A stretch of DNA of 5,634 bases from Clostridia bacterium (GTDB lineage: Bacteria; Bacillota; Clostridia; Christensenellales; Pumilibacteraceae). The stretch is from NCBI GenBank assembly GCA_017452405.1, contig JAFTMM010000076.1, positions 1 to 5,634 of the forward strand. The letters are read 5' to 3'. Below the pieces are notes generated by a model. It saw nothing but the letters and a program-made list of their open reading frames with translations, was not told where the DNA came from and made no database searches. The translations under genes and the position numbers were made by a program. This document shows, piece by piece, positions 5,579 to 5,634 of the stretch. How positions within the stretch are numbered: the stretch's first letter is position 1; each line of letters starts with the position of its first letter.

Positions 5579-5634
5579 AGGGGTATCGCCAAGCGGTAAG
5601 GCACAGGACTTTGACTTCTGCACTCGCTGGTTCA
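5579..5634 (+). tRNA. tRNA-Gln, anticodon UUG (3' end outside window)
   Basis: The first 56 bases of a tRNA-Gln. The 5' acceptor strand is AGGGGTA (5579-5585), with a typical bacterial tRNA-Gln D-arm (CGCCAAGCGGTAAGGC). The anticodon stem CAGGA/TTCTG (one G-U pair) encloses CTTTGAC, with anticodon TTG at 5611-5613. The sequence stops inside the T-loop, so the 3' acceptor strand and CCA cannot be checked. It begins nine bases after tRNA-His, and the array probably continues beyond the window. Confidence 0.95.

Overview
The window looks like chromosomal DNA from an endospore-forming member of the Firmicutes, most likely an uncultured or gut-type Clostridia. The evidence is a full-length SpoIVA ATPase (spore-coat basement layer, found only in endospore formers), Firmicutes-style Shine-Dalgarno sites, genome-encoded CCA ends on the tRNAs, and mid-range GC by eye. 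I cannot assign a genus. All genes are on the + strand and gene density is high. No gene-free stretch exceeds about 160 bases.

Layout. (1) Positions 1-2500 are a glycolytic operon: the 3' end of pgi (glucose-6-phosphate isomerase), a TIM-barrel sugar phosphate isomerase/epimerase-like gene with no visible ribosome binding site, then pgk (phosphoglycerate kinase, with an unusual N-domain insertion). A strong intrinsic terminator closes the operon. (2) Positions 2508-4085 are a single-gene sporulation unit: a candidate sigma-E promoter, spoIVA and a hairpin terminator. (3) Positions 4101-5211 are a housekeeping pair: a sigma-A promoter, rdgB (XTP/dITP pyrophosphatase) and a YfcE/YsnB-type metallophosphoesterase. 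The same rdgB-phosphoesterase pairing (ysnA-ysnB) occurs in Bacillus subtilis. The rdgB promoter sits so close to the start codon that the mRNA should be essentially leaderless. (4) From 5229 to the window end is a tRNA operon with a near-consensus promoter, a short leader, and Gly(UCC), Arg(UCU), His(GUG) and Gln(UUG) tRNAs. The last is cut off by the window edge.

The gene content is ordinary core genome. I saw no mobile element, CRISPR array, defence island or new multi-gene system. The points worth a second look are small: the PGK insertion, the probable leaderless rdgB message, the well-matched sigma-E promoter with a possible shield over the spoIVA Shine-Dalgarno, and the orphan TIM-barrel gene between two glycolytic genes.
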